The translations under genes and the position numbers were made by a program. DNA of 64,000 bases from Flavobacteriales bacterium (lineage in GTDB: Bacteria > Bacteroidota > Bacteroidia > Flavobacteriales_F > PHOS-HE28): the NCBI GenBank assembly GCA_016703005.1, contig JADJCX010000033.1, positions 446,944 to 510,943 on the forward strand. The letters run 5' to 3'. The first letter of the stretch is position 1; every line of letters starts with the position of its first letter. The notes below the pieces were generated by a model. The model saw only the letters and a list, made by a program, of their open reading frames with translations, was not told where the DNA came from and made no database searches. Of the stretch, positions 45,338 through 53,642 are shown in pieces.

Positions 45338-45840
45338 CTATTTCTTCTCTTCGAACTTCAGGCTTACACTATTGATGCAGTAGCGCAAGCCGGTCGGTTG
45401 TGGGCCGTCATTGAACACATGGCCCAAATGCCCCCGCAGCGGCCACAAACCACTTCGTCGCGCTGCATGCCATGGCTGCTGTCGGCCGCTACCGAAACAC
45501 TGCTTTTGGCCACGGGTTGATAGAAGCTCGGCCAACCGGTCCCGCTTTCGAATTTCGTCTCGCTTCCGAACAACTCTAGGCCACAGGCCGCGCACAGGTA
45601 CGCTCCAGTGGCGTGATGGTCGACGTACTCGCCGGTAAAAGCGCGTTCGGTTCCTTTTTCACGGAGCACCCGGTATTGCTCTTCCGTCAACTGCTTCTTC
45701 CATTCGTCGTTAGTTTTCATGATCGGGTAGGTTGGAGAATGTGCCTTGGCGGCATTGTCCTTCATGGCTTCTTCGTGCGTGCGCTGTGCACAGGCAGCGA
45801 CGATCAGCAGGTAGAGGCAAGCTAAGTTCGTCAGGCGCAT
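45338..45840 (-). CDS. msrB: peptide-methionine (R)-S-oxide reductase MsrB, lipoprotein, one frameshift
   Basis: Repairs R-sulfoxidised methionine in envelope proteins. MRLTNLACLYLLIVAAC is a lipoprotein signal (a Met five codons earlier, at 45855, is also possible). The MsrB domain has zinc pairs CAAC and CGRC, GTGWPSFYQP, and the resolving/catalytic RYCINSVSLKF near the end. At a five-base C run (45431-45435) one base is missing. Without correction the protein ends wrongly as GGIWAMC; with it the family HLGHVFNDGP is restored. Confidence 0.92.
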
Positions 45841-45952
45841 AGGTATCGTGTTCATCGGGCAGCGGAATTGTTGGCTTCTTCGACCCCGGAGGGTCGGTAG
45901 TAGGACCTTCCGATGGGATATACGCGTTCGTTCGCAGAACAGATCGCCCCAC

Positions 45953-45960
45953 TACATTCG
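45953..45960 (+). promoter_or_regulatory. probable -7 box for tRNA-Val
   Basis: TACATTCG differs from TAnnTTTG at one position and lies 12 bases before the tRNA. Confidence 0.35.
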
Positions 45961-45971
45961 CAGCCCTTTAA

Positions 45972-46046
45972 GGGCGTTTAGCTCAGCTGGTTCAGAGCAC
46001 TACCTCGACAAGGTAGGGGTCACTGGTTCGAATCCAGTAACGCCCA
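45972..46046 (+). tRNA. tRNA-Val (anticodon GAC)
   Basis: Acceptor GGGCGTT (45972-45978) pairs with AACGCCC (46039-46045), discriminator A. The anticodon arm CTACC-TCGACAA-GGTAG reads GUC/GUU. T-arm ACTGGTTCGAATCCAGT. CCA is not encoded. Confidence 0.96.
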
Positions 46047-46286
46047 CAGCGGCCGCCGAAGTGCACTGCACTGAGGTGGCCTTGCATTTTCAGGAACCGG
46101 TCCGGATCACGGGCTCATAACCCCTGCGGATGACCCGGAACGCCAACCTCGCTCTTTGCGCGATCTCTAGAGAAGCGCATCAACTGTGGTTGTCAGGACG
46201 CAACTCAGGGGATCTGGCCGTGCGCTCTGTGCGCTAAGTGACCGAACCACAAGCGCGCCGTCCGAACGCAGCCCACTCGCCCGACG
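46047..46286. other. intergenic region, nothing recognised
   Basis: About 240 bases between tRNA-Val and the sigma gene. No gene, terminator or clear promoter was seen. A GGGCTCATAACCC segment at about 46112 recalls a tRNA-Met anticodon loop, but nothing around it folds as a tRNA. Confidence 0.4.
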
Positions 46287-46871
46287 TTGTTCCGGAAGAA
46301 ACCAAAGAACGCCAGCACCCTCAGCGATGAGGACCTTGTGCTTGAATTACAGCGTGAAATGGACGCGGACCGGTTCGGCGTGCTCTATGATCGGTACACG
46401 GCGAAAGTGTTCCAGAAGTGCGTGGGTATGACGCATGATCGCGATCTGGCCAAGGATCTTACGCACGACATTTTCTTGAAAGTGTTCACGGGCTTGAGCA
46501 AGTTCGATCACAGGAGCAAATTCGGCACGTGGCTGTATAGTATTACGTACAACTATTGCTTGGATCACCTGCGGAAGTCGAAACGAAAGCAGGAGGACGA
46601 TATCGACGAGGAGCGCGGTCCCAGTGAACATCCCGAGGACGCGTTCGAGGAGCAGTTGCTGGCATTGCGGAGTGAGCGGCTCCTCTTAGTGCTTGAGCAA
46701 GTGGACCCAGGGGATCGAGCTATGCTCCTGATGAAATACCAGGACGAACTCAGTGTGAAGGAGATCCAGGACATCTTAGGGTTGAGCGAGAGCGCAGTGA
46801 AGATGCGGATGCTCAGGGCCAGGGAGCGAGCACTACAAGCCTATCATCAACTTTACCGGGAGGACGCATGA
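46287..46871 (+). CDS. ECF RNA polymerase sigma factor
   Basis: A 194-residue sigma-70 family factor. Region 2 is FGVLYDRYTAKVFQKCVGMTHDRDLAKDLTHDIFLKVFTGL with FGTWLYSITYNYCLDHLRK. An acidic linker (EDDIDEERGPSEHPED) follows, then region 4 (VDPGDRAMLLMKYQDELSVKEIQDILGLSESAVKMRMLRARERA). No ATG is available before the conserved region, so TTG 46287 is taken as the start (the upstream in-frame stop is at 46239). Its stop overlaps the 72-residue gene as ATGA, the usual arrangement for a sigma/anti-sigma pair. Confidence 0.9.
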   Translation: MFRKKPKNASTLSDEDLVLELQREMDADRFGVLYDRYTAKVFQKCVGMTHDRDLAKDLTHDIFLKVFTGLSKFDHRSKFGTWLYSITYNYCLDHLRKSKRKQEDDIDEERGPSEHPEDAFEEQLLALRSERLLLVLEQVDPGDRAMLLMKYQDELSVKEIQDILGLSESAVKMRMLRARERALQAYHQLYREDA

Positions 46872-47086
46872 GCCAGCGCAACCCTTTCCAAGTGATCCGT
46901 TCCACGGATCAACCGCCCGAAAGCCTGCGAAAGGACGTGATGGGCAGTGTGAAGATGCTGATGCTCATCATGCGCTTCGCCCAACTCTTCATGGCCGACT
47001 ACGGCAATTTGCTCTTTGACAAGGTGCGCCTGCTCGGCTCCAAGCCCAAAGGCACAACGCCTGGCGATAGCTCGAAAGACAGCTGA
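46868..47086 (+). CDS. 72-residue protein coupled to the ECF sigma gene
   Basis: Starts in ATGA overlap with the sigma gene. It has a polar N-terminus (NPFQVIRSTDQPPESLRKDV), a central methionine-rich hydrophobic helix (VKMLMLIMRFAQLFMADYGNLLF) and a charged tail. No zinc-finger or FecR features are seen. By position it could be a small anti-sigma or membrane tether, but I do not recognise the family. The coupled start and codon use support it being real. Confidence 0.65.
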   Translation: MSQRNPFQVIRSTDQPPESLRKDVMGSVKMLMLIMRFAQLFMADYGNLLFDKVRLLGSKPKGTTPGDSSKDS

Positions 47087-47127
47087 ACATTAGCGCCAAC
47101 TGAACGATCACTCACCCCCTCATTCCT

Positions 47128-47943
47128 ATGTACCAACGCATCATCGATTCTTTCGATGCCTATCTGGGCAACATCATTGCCTCGCTGCCAACGCTGCTCA
47201 GTGGCCTCTTGGTGCTCTTAGTAGGGTGGCTATTGGCCAAACTGCTGAAGATTGCAGTACTGCGCGGAGGAAGGCGGGTGCTGGACCCTATTGCTGAGCG
47301 CAGCGGCTTGGATGCCGTGCTCAGTAAGTTAGGTGGCCTGTCGCTGACCAAGCTTCTCGCTTGGCTGATCTATGGGCTGGTGCTCCTTGTGTTCCTCACC
47401 GCAGCCGCCGATACAATGGGCATGGTCGGGCTGACACGTGCCATTGGTGCGTTCTTGGCCTACTTGCCCACGCTGCTCACGGCTATGGCCATTTTCCTGG
47501 TCGGCTTCATGCTTGCCGAGAAAGTGAAGGGCATGGTGAGCACCCTCACTGAAACCATCGGCTTGAGCGGCGGAAAATCGATCGCCAAAGTGCTGTTCGG
47601 GACCGTAATGCTCTTTATGACCATTACGGCGTTGAATGTTGCGGGTGTGGACACTACTTTGATCACCAGCAATATCCTCCTCGTCATCGGCGGCGTGCTT
47701 CTGGCATTCGCCATCGCCTATGGATTCGCTGCGCGAGAGATCCTCACCAACATCCTCAGCAGCTACTATGGAAAGGACCGCTTCAAGACGGGCATGCGCA
47801 TTCGCGTGGGCAACGATGAAGGTATCATCGAGCGGATCGATAGCATATCCATAACGTTGCGCGTGGCGGACAAACTGGTACTGCTGCCCACCAAACAACT
47901 GGTGAGCGAACGCATCGAAATATTGGAAGAACCAGCCGAGTGA
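47128..47943 (+). CDS. mechanosensitive channel-like membrane protein (MscS TM-helix/CmpX-like)
   Basis: A 271-residue inner-membrane protein with about five hydrophobic segments: LPTLLSGLLVLLVGWLLAKLL, LLAWLIYGLVLLVFLTAAAD, FLAYLPTLLTAMAIFLVGFML, VLFGTVMLFMTITALNVAG and NILLVIGGVLLAFAIAYGFAARE. It then has a short beta domain (GMRIRVGNDEGIIERIDSISITLRVADKLVLLPTKQLV) like the MscS middle domain. The internal duplication of the first TM motif is typical of the MscS_TM family. It lies between the sigma pair and a second MscS gene with gaps of 41 and 46 bases, so probably one operon responding to osmotic or envelope stress. Confidence 0.82.
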   Translation: MYQRIIDSFDAYLGNIIASLPTLLSGLLVLLVGWLLAKLLKIAVLRGGRRVLDPIAERSGLDAVLSKLGGLSLTKLLAWLIYGLVLLVFLTAAADTMGMVGLTRAIGAFLAYLPTLLTAMAIFLVGFMLAEKVKGMVSTLTETIGLSGGKSIAKVLFGTVMLFMTITALNVAGVDTTLITSNILLVIGGVLLAFAIAYGFAAREILTNILSSYYGKDRFKTGMRIRVGNDEGIIERIDSISITLRVADKLVLLPTKQLVSERIEILEEPAE

Positions 47944-47989
47944 CCGGCTTTCTTTGCGACTTGTTGCACGCATATTCAGAACAGATTGT

Positions 47990-48826
47990 ATGAATGATCA
48001 TATGGACAAGGTTGGATCATTGACAGCGAGGGCGTGGGAGATGGTATTGCATTACGGCCCCAAACTGTTCATGGCCCTGCTGGTGCTTTGGGTAGGCCAT
48101 TTGCTCATAAGGCTCGCTGGTCGATTGTTGGACCGGGCGATGACGAGCAGGGAAGTGGAACCCACATTGCAGCGCTTTCTGCGCAGCTTGATCACCATCG
48201 CATTGCGCGTCCTGTTGTTCATCACCGTGATCCAGATGCTGGGTGTGGAGACCACCAGCTTCGTGGCCATCATCGGGGCAGCGGGGCTTGCGGTGGGCTT
48301 GGCGTTGCAAGGCACGTTGGCCAACTTCGCCGGAGGCACCTTGGTGCTGTTGTTCCGTCCGTACAAAGTGGGCGACTTGATAGAGGCCCAAGGGGTTACG
48401 GGCCATGTGAAGGAGATCCAGATCTTCACCACCATTCTACTTACTCCGGAGAACAAAACGGCGATCATCCCGAATGGACCCATGGCCAATGGTAACATCA
48501 TCAATTACAGCGCCGATGGGAGAATGCGGGTGGACCTGGTGTTCGGAATGGCCCACGACATGTCGATCACAGCAACCCGCGAGGCACTGGTAGCCTCCAT
48601 GAAGAAGAACCCCAAAGTGCTTCAAAACCCCGAGCCCTCCGTAACCGTGAATAAGATCAACCAAGACGGTGTGGAATTGGCCGTTCGTCCTTGGTGCCAT
48701 CCCGACGAATATTGGGATGTTTACTTCGGTGTTTACGAAGAAGGCCGCAATGCCCTGATGGCCGCTGGCATCAAGGGCCCACAACATCAGATCCTGTTGC
48801 AGAACATTCTCACGCCCACCGATTAG
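47990..48826 (+). CDS. small-conductance mechanosensitive channel MscS
   Basis: A 278-residue MscS channel. Three N-terminal membrane helices, with the pore helix TSFVAIIGAAGLAVGLALQGTLANFAGGTLVLLFRPYKVGD showing the Gly/Ala packing pattern of TM3. The beta domain (VTGHVKEIQIFTTILLTPENKTAIIPNGPMAN) and alpha/beta vestibule follow. It opens on membrane tension to release solutes. Start at 47990 (MNDHMDK); 48002 is possible. It is the second channel gene in the sigma-linked operon. Confidence 0.94.
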   Translation: MNDHMDKVGSLTARAWEMVLHYGPKLFMALLVLWVGHLLIRLAGRLLDRAMTSREVEPTLQRFLRSLITIALRVLLFITVIQMLGVETTSFVAIIGAAGLAVGLALQGTLANFAGGTLVLLFRPYKVGDLIEAQGVTGHVKEIQIFTTILLTPENKTAIIPNGPMANGNIINYSADGRMRVDLVFGMAHDMSITATREALVASMKKNPKVLQNPEPSVTVNKINQDGVELAVRPWCHPDEYWDVYFGVYEEGRNALMAAGIKGPQHQILLQNILTPTD

Positions 48827-48846
48827 TTCCTCACATCCCCCCGAAT

Positions 48847-49805
48847 ATGAAACCAACCGTTCCTCTCTCTTTCGTTGCCCTGCTCTCCAGCACCGCCATT
48901 GCGCAAGTGGACCAGACCATCCAACAAGCACAGATGCAGGCCAGGTCGGCCGCCGACACCACCGGCAAGATCTGGACAACAGGCGGTGTTTTCAACGTCA
49001 ACTTCAGCCAAGTACAACTGATCAACTGGGCAGGTGGTGGCATAAGCAGCGTAAGCGGCAGCGGATTGTTCAACGCGTTCGCCAACCGCAAGAAGGGCAA
49101 ACACAGTTGGGACAACAGCATTGCCCTGGCGTACGGGTTGATGGCGCAGGAAGGCAAGAAGACCTTCAAGACCGACGACCGATTGGAGTTGAACAGCAAA
49201 TACGGCTATGAGATAGGCAAGTCGCTCTACTTCAGTACCCTGTTCCAGTTCCGCAGCCAGTTCGCTGATGGTTTCAAAACCGTGGACGACTCTGTCGCCA
49301 TTTCGCGGTTCCTTGCCCCGGCGTACGTCCTGCTGGGCGTGGGCTTCGACTATAAGCCCAACGACAACTTCTCGCTATTCGCAAGCCCTGCCATGGCGCG
49401 GTTCGTTATCGTAGGTGATCAGACATTAGCAGATGCAGGTGCCTTCGGCGTGGAAGCCGCCGTGCGTGATACTGCTGGAAACATGCTGACGCCGGGCGAG
49501 AATCTGGACTTCCAGTTCGGTGCATACTTGAACGCACAGTACAAGAAGGACATCGCCAAGAATGTGAATTTCTTCACCCGTTTGGAACTCTTCAGCAACT
49601 ACCTGCGGAGCCCCAGAATGTGGACGTGATATGGGAAACGATGTGGACGTTCAAGGTGAACGATTGGCTGGCGGCCAACCTCAACACGATCTTGCTTTAC
49701 GATCACGATATAGACATTACACGTACTGAGGACAACGTGGTGAAGACCGGTCCGACCACCCAGTTCAAGGAGGCTTTTGGGCTTGGCTTGACTGTTAAGT
49801 TTTAG
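48847..49805 (+). CDS. DUF3078 outer-membrane protein, one frameshift
   Basis: Signal peptide (MKPTVPLSFVALLSSTAIAQ) followed by a DUF3078 beta-barrel: WTTGGVFNVNFSQVQLINWAGGGISSVSGSGLFN, then SWDNSIALAYGLMAQEG and FKTDDRLELNSKYGYEI. A four-base C run at 49611-49614 has lost one base. After repair LRSPQ joins NVDVIWETMWTFKVNDWLAANLNTILLYDHDI and the protein ends in an aromatic residue (LGLTVKF), as barrels do. About 319 residues. It follows mscS by 20 bases and ends the operon. Function unknown. Confidence 0.88.
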
Positions 49806-49825
49806 GGTGCTGCTGAATGTAGTGG

Positions 49826-49856
49826 AAAGGCCTCCGGATGGAGGCTTTTCTGTTTC
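49826..49856 (+). terminator. rho-independent terminator
   Basis: AAAGGCCTCC (49826-49835), loop GGAT, GGAGGCTTTT; a stem of about 10 bp with one G-U pair, running into TTTTCTGTTTC. It ends the sigma/MscS/DUF3078 transcript 20 bases after the stop. Confidence 0.85.
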
Positions 49857-49886
49857 GCAATGCGCTGACCAGAGGTGAGGGAAGTT

Positions 49887-49925
49887 CGTATTTATTATAT
49901 TAACATAATATAAATTATGCGCTAT
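49887..49925. other. AT-rich island with 8-bp inverted repeat
   Basis: About 35 bases of almost pure A/T in GC-rich surroundings. TTATATTA (49895-49902), ACA, TAATATAA (49906-49913) is a perfect palindrome. It lies between convergent 3' ends, so it is not an obvious promoter. Confidence 0.6.
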
Positions 49926-49944
49926 GCAAAATGCGAATTCAAGC

Positions 49945-50982
49945 TCAGATGAAAGGCAACTGAACGACCAGTTCAACACCTAAACCCGCACTCCGCTTCA
50001 ACACATGCTTACCATTATCCAGTCCTATCCCCACGAATGGATCGTTCGCGATCAACCAAGGTCCGTCCAGATCCAACAGGTGCGCCGATCCGGACAGATG
50101 AAATGCCGCAGTGCAGCCCAAGGAGCTTTCGCTCATACTCCCGAGCATGACGTGTTGACCAGCATGAACGGCTGCATTTGCCATGGCCATGGCTTGATCC
50201 AACCCGCCGCACTTCATCAGCTTCAAGTTCACGCCGCCAAAGCCATTTGACCGTTCCGGCATGTCCGCTATGCCCTGCACGGATTCATCCGCATACACCG
50301 TGGCTGCCCCGGTTCGTTGCAGCCGGTAGTTCAGCTCCAACTCATCCTTGGCAAATGGTTGCTCAATTCCAAGCAGTTGACCACTATTGATGGTACTCAA
50401 AACATCAACCGCTTGCGATTGGTTTGTCCAAGCTTGGTTAACATCGAGGAATAAGTTCTTGTTCCAGAGCGCATTGACCATTTCAACCCGCCGGATATCC
50501 TGGACTCCGTTCAACTTCAGTTTCAGCACATCACAATCAGGCAGTTCCAACAGCCGTTCAGGGATATCCTTGAGATCGCACACGCCCAAGGTGAACATCG
50601 CTTTAGCGCCACCTGGAACGGTTTGTTCGAGCAGTTCCCAAGCCGGTCGACCCACTAACCGGCCGGTCAGGTCGTAGGCTGCAGTAACCAGCGCGGCTCG
50701 TGCGCAGGGTGCTTCGAAGATCAGCTTGTTTGTCCGTCCGATCAATTCATCCAGGCCACCCAGTAGATCGATCGCTGACAAGTCAATGGAGTTAAGAGCC
50801 GCTATAACACTTCTCTGATTTTCGAGCAAGTACGGTGGCATCGTGGCTTCCCCATAGCCGAATAGGTCATTCTGTTCCAACCTCACGAATACGCAATCGG
50901 TTCCTGTCCTGACCCCATGAGCCGTTCCGAAGGGATGCTTGAACTGTAGGTGGAAGGGACACAAACTGATGCGCAAGGACAT
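49945..50982 (-). CDS. enolase-superfamily dipeptide epimerase (Ala-Glu epimerase-like)
   Basis: A 345-residue mandelate-racemase/muconate-lactonising-type enzyme. Catalytic KxK in VLKLKLNG, metal ligands in FLDVNQAW (Asp), GIEQPF (Glu) and YADESV (Asp), and the opposing Lys in NLKLMKCGGL. SESSLGCTAAFHLS closes the active site. This pattern fits L-Ala-D/L-Glu epimerases used in muropeptide recycling or dipeptide use; o-succinylbenzoate synthase is a less likely alternative because no menaquinone genes are nearby. Base composition is visibly lower in GC (about 48 % over 50401-50580) than the neighbours. Confidence 0.85.
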   Translation of the reverse strand: MSLRISLCPFHLQFKHPFGTAHGVRTGTDCVFVRLEQNDLFGYGEATMPPYLLENQRSVIAALNSIDLSAIDLLGGLDELIGRTNKLIFEAPCARAALVTAAYDLTGRLVGRPAWELLEQTVPGGAKAMFTLGVCDLKDIPERLLELPDCDVLKLKLNGVQDIRRVEMVNALWNKNLFLDVNQAWTNQSQAVDVLSTINSGQLLGIEQPFAKDELELNYRLQRTGAATVYADESVQGIADMPERSNGFGGVNLKLMKCGGLDQAMAMANAAVHAGQHVMLGSMSESSLGCTAAFHLSGSAHLLDLDGPWLIANDPFVGIGLDNGKHVLKRSAGLGVELVVQLPFI

Positions 50983-51054
50983 GTTGCGAAGGTGGCGATC
51001 CCAGAGCTGCCGTCCTCACAGGTGGGCCGATGTTCACGAAAAGCGTACAAACCG

Positions 51055-51081
51055 AAAGACCCGGCCATAGACCGGGTCTTT
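51055..51081 (-). terminator. hairpin terminator after the SRPBCC gene
   Basis: AAAGACCCGG (51055-51064) and CCGGGTCTTT (51072-51081) form a perfect 10-bp stem with a 7-base loop. The A/T ends make it usable in both directions; on the minus strand it lies 24 bases after the stop of the 51106-52146 gene. Confidence 0.85.
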
Positions 51082-51105
51082 CAAGCACAACTCCAACACC
51101 TTGTT

Positions 51106-52146
51106 CTAGCTCTTGGGCTTGACCATGTAAACAATGTTGGTGACCCATTTGGTCGAATCCGTTTCGGTGCCTTGACCAACGACATATTCTTCCAACACTG
51201 AACCGGAGATCACCATGCCATCACTGCTGAGTTTTTCGTCCACAGCCGTGTGAGCCGCAAAGGATCCAGAATAGCCACCGCGCATAGTTGTCCAGTAGGC
51301 CTTTCCGGCAGACACTTCATCCGTTTCCAAACCGTTGATCTTCGTCTTGTCGGCAACGGGAACACATACCATGAGCGAAGCGGTCTTGTTTTCCATGTCC
51401 CAGTCGTAGTACAAACCGCACAGGGGGCCAGCTGGCGTCACACCGGCCTTGCCCAATGCCTCGTACACTTTTGGGGTGTTCTCCATGTAGAACTTCTCCA
51501 GGTCCGCATGCGGCAGTTTTGGATCACTTTTGATACCCGCGTACACTGTTGCCGGACGCTCTCCGCTCATGACCTCGATCGCAGCCGGTGCATTCGCCAT
51601 GGCTTCGCCATGCGCCTTTTCCACCTGACCCTTCAAATACCCCAATCCTTTCTCGAAATGCGGCCCGACGAACTTGTCCATGTTGAATAGCACACTCATT
51701 ACCCGACCAAGCCCTTCGTTATCTCCGTGCATGACCCAAAGCGCTTTCGTGCTGTCCCCCAAGGAGGTCAGTTCGAGGTCAACCTTGCTCTTTCCGCCCA
51801 TGAAGCCCTCGATGACCAGATCCAGTCCGACCCGCTTATTGACCTCTAGCGCCACGATCTCCTGTGAGCCCTTTCCAACCTCGCTGTTGCCTTCCCACAT
51901 CGCTTTAGCACCGATCGTTCCATCGGTGCCTTCCATGGATTTTTTCATCGTGGTATCCAGTTCGTTCCAAGGACTCCATTTGTCCATGGCGGCCAACGAG
52001 TTGGCGTGGGCGTAAACCGCTTCAACAGGGGCATGGATCACAATGGATCGCTCCATGCGATACGTATCGTCGGCTATGGCGTACATGACCCCGCCTATCC
52101 CGAGCAGGGCAACCACGACAATGAGGATGGTTTTGATCGCTTTCAT
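51106..52146 (-). CDS. SRPBCC (START-like) plus GyrI-like effector-binding protein, membrane-anchored
   Basis: A 346-residue protein with an N-terminal transmembrane helix (ILIVVVALLGIGGVMYAIA). A polyketide-cyclase/SRPBCC domain spans about 30-180 (MERSIVIHAPVEAVYAHANSLAAMDKWSPWNELD), and a GyrI/AraC-type small-molecule-binding domain spans about 195-346 (ATVYAGIKSDPKLPHADLEKFYMENTPKVYEALGKAG). The pairing is common in Bacteroidota and may bind a hydrophobic ligand; the real role is unknown. Single-gene transcript ended by the hairpin at 51055. Confidence 0.85.
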   Translation of the reverse strand: MKAIKTILIVVVALLGIGGVMYAIADDTYRMERSIVIHAPVEAVYAHANSLAAMDKWSPWNELDTTMKKSMEGTDGTIGAKAMWEGNSEVGKGSQEIVALEVNKRVGLDLVIEGFMGGKSKVDLELTSLGDSTKALWVMHGDNEGLGRVMSVLFNMDKFVGPHFEKGLGYLKGQVEKAHGEAMANAPAAIEVMSGERPATVYAGIKSDPKLPHADLEKFYMENTPKVYEALGKAGVTPAGPLCGLYYDWDMENKTASLMVCVPVADKTKINGLETDEVSAGKAYWTTMRGGYSGSFAAHTAVDEKLSSDGMVISGSVLEEYVVGQGTETDSTKWVTNIVYMVKPKS

Positions 52147-52295
52147 GTTTTCATGCCGAAACCGGCGTTTTTGGGGGTTTGGTGCCGAAAGATGCCAATT
52201 CAGCTGCTTCCTGCGATCCCAAAAGGACCATTGCGTGACGACCGGTGCCCACCCAATGGCACAGTGTTTTCTTTGTTGGCATCAAACCGACAACC

Positions 52296-52871
52296 ATGGC
52301 CCTTCGCGCTTCCGCCCCGATCCTGCTCTTCGCTGCTCTGCTCACCCTTCCGTTCGCATCATGCAAGTCGAAGTCAGCTTCACCGGCCGGAGTAAAGATC
52401 GATCAACCCTTCTCCGGGTCGAACTACGAGAGCAATAATCGTTGGTTCCGAGGTACCGGCGTGGGTGTGAGTTCGAAGCAGAACGTTGCTCGAAGCAAAA
52501 GCGACCTTGATGCAAAGAACCAGCTGGCGGGCCAAGTAGGCAGCACCGTGCGCTCCGTCAGTGACCAGTACTTGGGTGAGACGGGGAACGCGAGTGCCAG
52601 TGAGGTAGCGGACAAGTTCCAGACCCTTGTGCGCGATGTGATGAACACCGAGATCGCCGACTTGCGGAAGATGGGCGAAGAGACCTACTTCAACGAGGCA
52701 AAGGGCGAGTACACGGTGCACACCGCGTATGAGATCAAGAAAGCGGCAATGTGGCGCTTCATGAAGAAGCAGGCCCGCATTCAAGGGAAGGTCGACGAAG
52801 TGTCGCTGAAGCTTTGGGAGGAAATGATGGATGAGCAGATCAAGCTGGCCGAAGCGGAGGAGGGAAAGTGA
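52296..52871 (+). CDS. LPP20-like lipoprotein
   Basis: A 191-residue lipoprotein; ATG 52296 gives a signal and lipobox LPFASC. The segment RGTGVGVSSKQNVARSKSDLDAKNQLAGQVGSTVRSVSDQY resembles LPP20/FlgT N-like proteins, which bind at the envelope. The C-terminal half is helical and acidic. Function unknown. It is divergent from the SRPBCC gene and 61 bases before the peptidase gene on the same strand. Confidence 0.7.
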   Translation: MALRASAPILLFAALLTLPFASCKSKSASPAGVKIDQPFSGSNYESNNRWFRGTGVGVSSKQNVARSKSDLDAKNQLAGQVGSTVRSVSDQYLGETGNASASEVADKFQTLVRDVMNTEIADLRKMGEETYFNEAKGEYTVHTAYEIKKAAMWRFMKKQARIQGKVDEVSLKLWEEMMDEQIKLAEAEEGK

Positions 52872-52932
52872 CAAGCTGACCGGGCCGGACCATTGGCGCT
52901 AGGTTTGTACAGGCTCACGAAACACGAAGACA

Positions 52933-53628
52933 ATGGGAATGGGAATGATGGGATTGTGGGTAATCGGCATACTGATGTTCGGCATCAGCTTTCTGGTGAG
53001 CCAGCGCTTGAAAAGCAAGTTCACGCAGTACAGCAAGACACCGCTGAGCAACGGCATGAGCGGACAAGAGGTCGCCCAGCAAATGTTGGCTGACAATGGT
53101 ATCCGCGATGTGAAAGTGATCTCGGTTCCCGGCCAGCTCACCGACCACTACAACCCGGCGACCAAGACCGTCAACCTGAGCGAACCGGTTTACCATAGCC
53201 GCAATGCCGCCGCTGCTGCCGTTGCCGCGCACGAATGCGGACACGCTGTTCAACATGCTACGGCCTATAGCTGGCTGAAAATGCGCAGCACCCTTGTACC
53301 TGTCGTGAACGTGAGCAGCCGGTTCATGCAATGGGTGATCCTCGGAGGATTGCTGTTGGCTGGAACCTTTGGTAACGGATTGTTGCTGGCAGGCATCGTG
53401 ATGTTCTCGGTTACGACCCTCTTCGCCTTAATCACTTTGCCGGTGGAATACGATGCGAGCAATCGTGCCTTAGCTTGGATGAAACAGCGCAACATCGTTA
53501 CCACCGCCGAGTACGCCATGAGCGCAGACGCACTGAAGTGGGCGGCCCGCACGTATGTCGTGGCGGCGATCGGCTCTTTGGCTACGCTGCTTTATTATAT
53601 CGCCCTGTACATGGGCCGCCGGGACTGA
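52933..53628 (+). CDS. YugP-type membrane zinc metallopeptidase
   Basis: A 231-residue inner-membrane protein. An N-terminal helix (GLWVIGILMFGISFLVSQ), a cytoplasmic or periplasmic domain with the zinc motif HECGH (H100-H104) in AAVAAHECGHAVQHATAY, and three further hydrophobic segments. The third zinc ligand is likely the Glu of LPVEYDASNRA. This is the neutral zinc metallopeptidase family 2 (YugP). Substrates are unknown. Full length and intact. Confidence 0.92.
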   Translation: MGMGMMGLWVIGILMFGISFLVSQRLKSKFTQYSKTPLSNGMSGQEVAQQMLADNGIRDVKVISVPGQLTDHYNPATKTVNLSEPVYHSRNAAAAAVAAHECGHAVQHATAYSWLKMRSTLVPVVNVSSRFMQWVILGGLLLAGTFGNGLLLAGIVMFSVTTLFALITLPVEYDASNRALAWMKQRNIVTTAEYAMSADALKWAARTYVVAAIGSLATLLYYIALYMGRRD

Positions 53629-53642
53629 CCCCGAAGGACGAA

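Noticed and set aside
46105..46125. GGGCTCATAACCC, looks like a tRNA-Met anticodon loop
   Set aside because: Only 3 stem pairs form and there is no D-arm, T-arm or acceptor stem around it.
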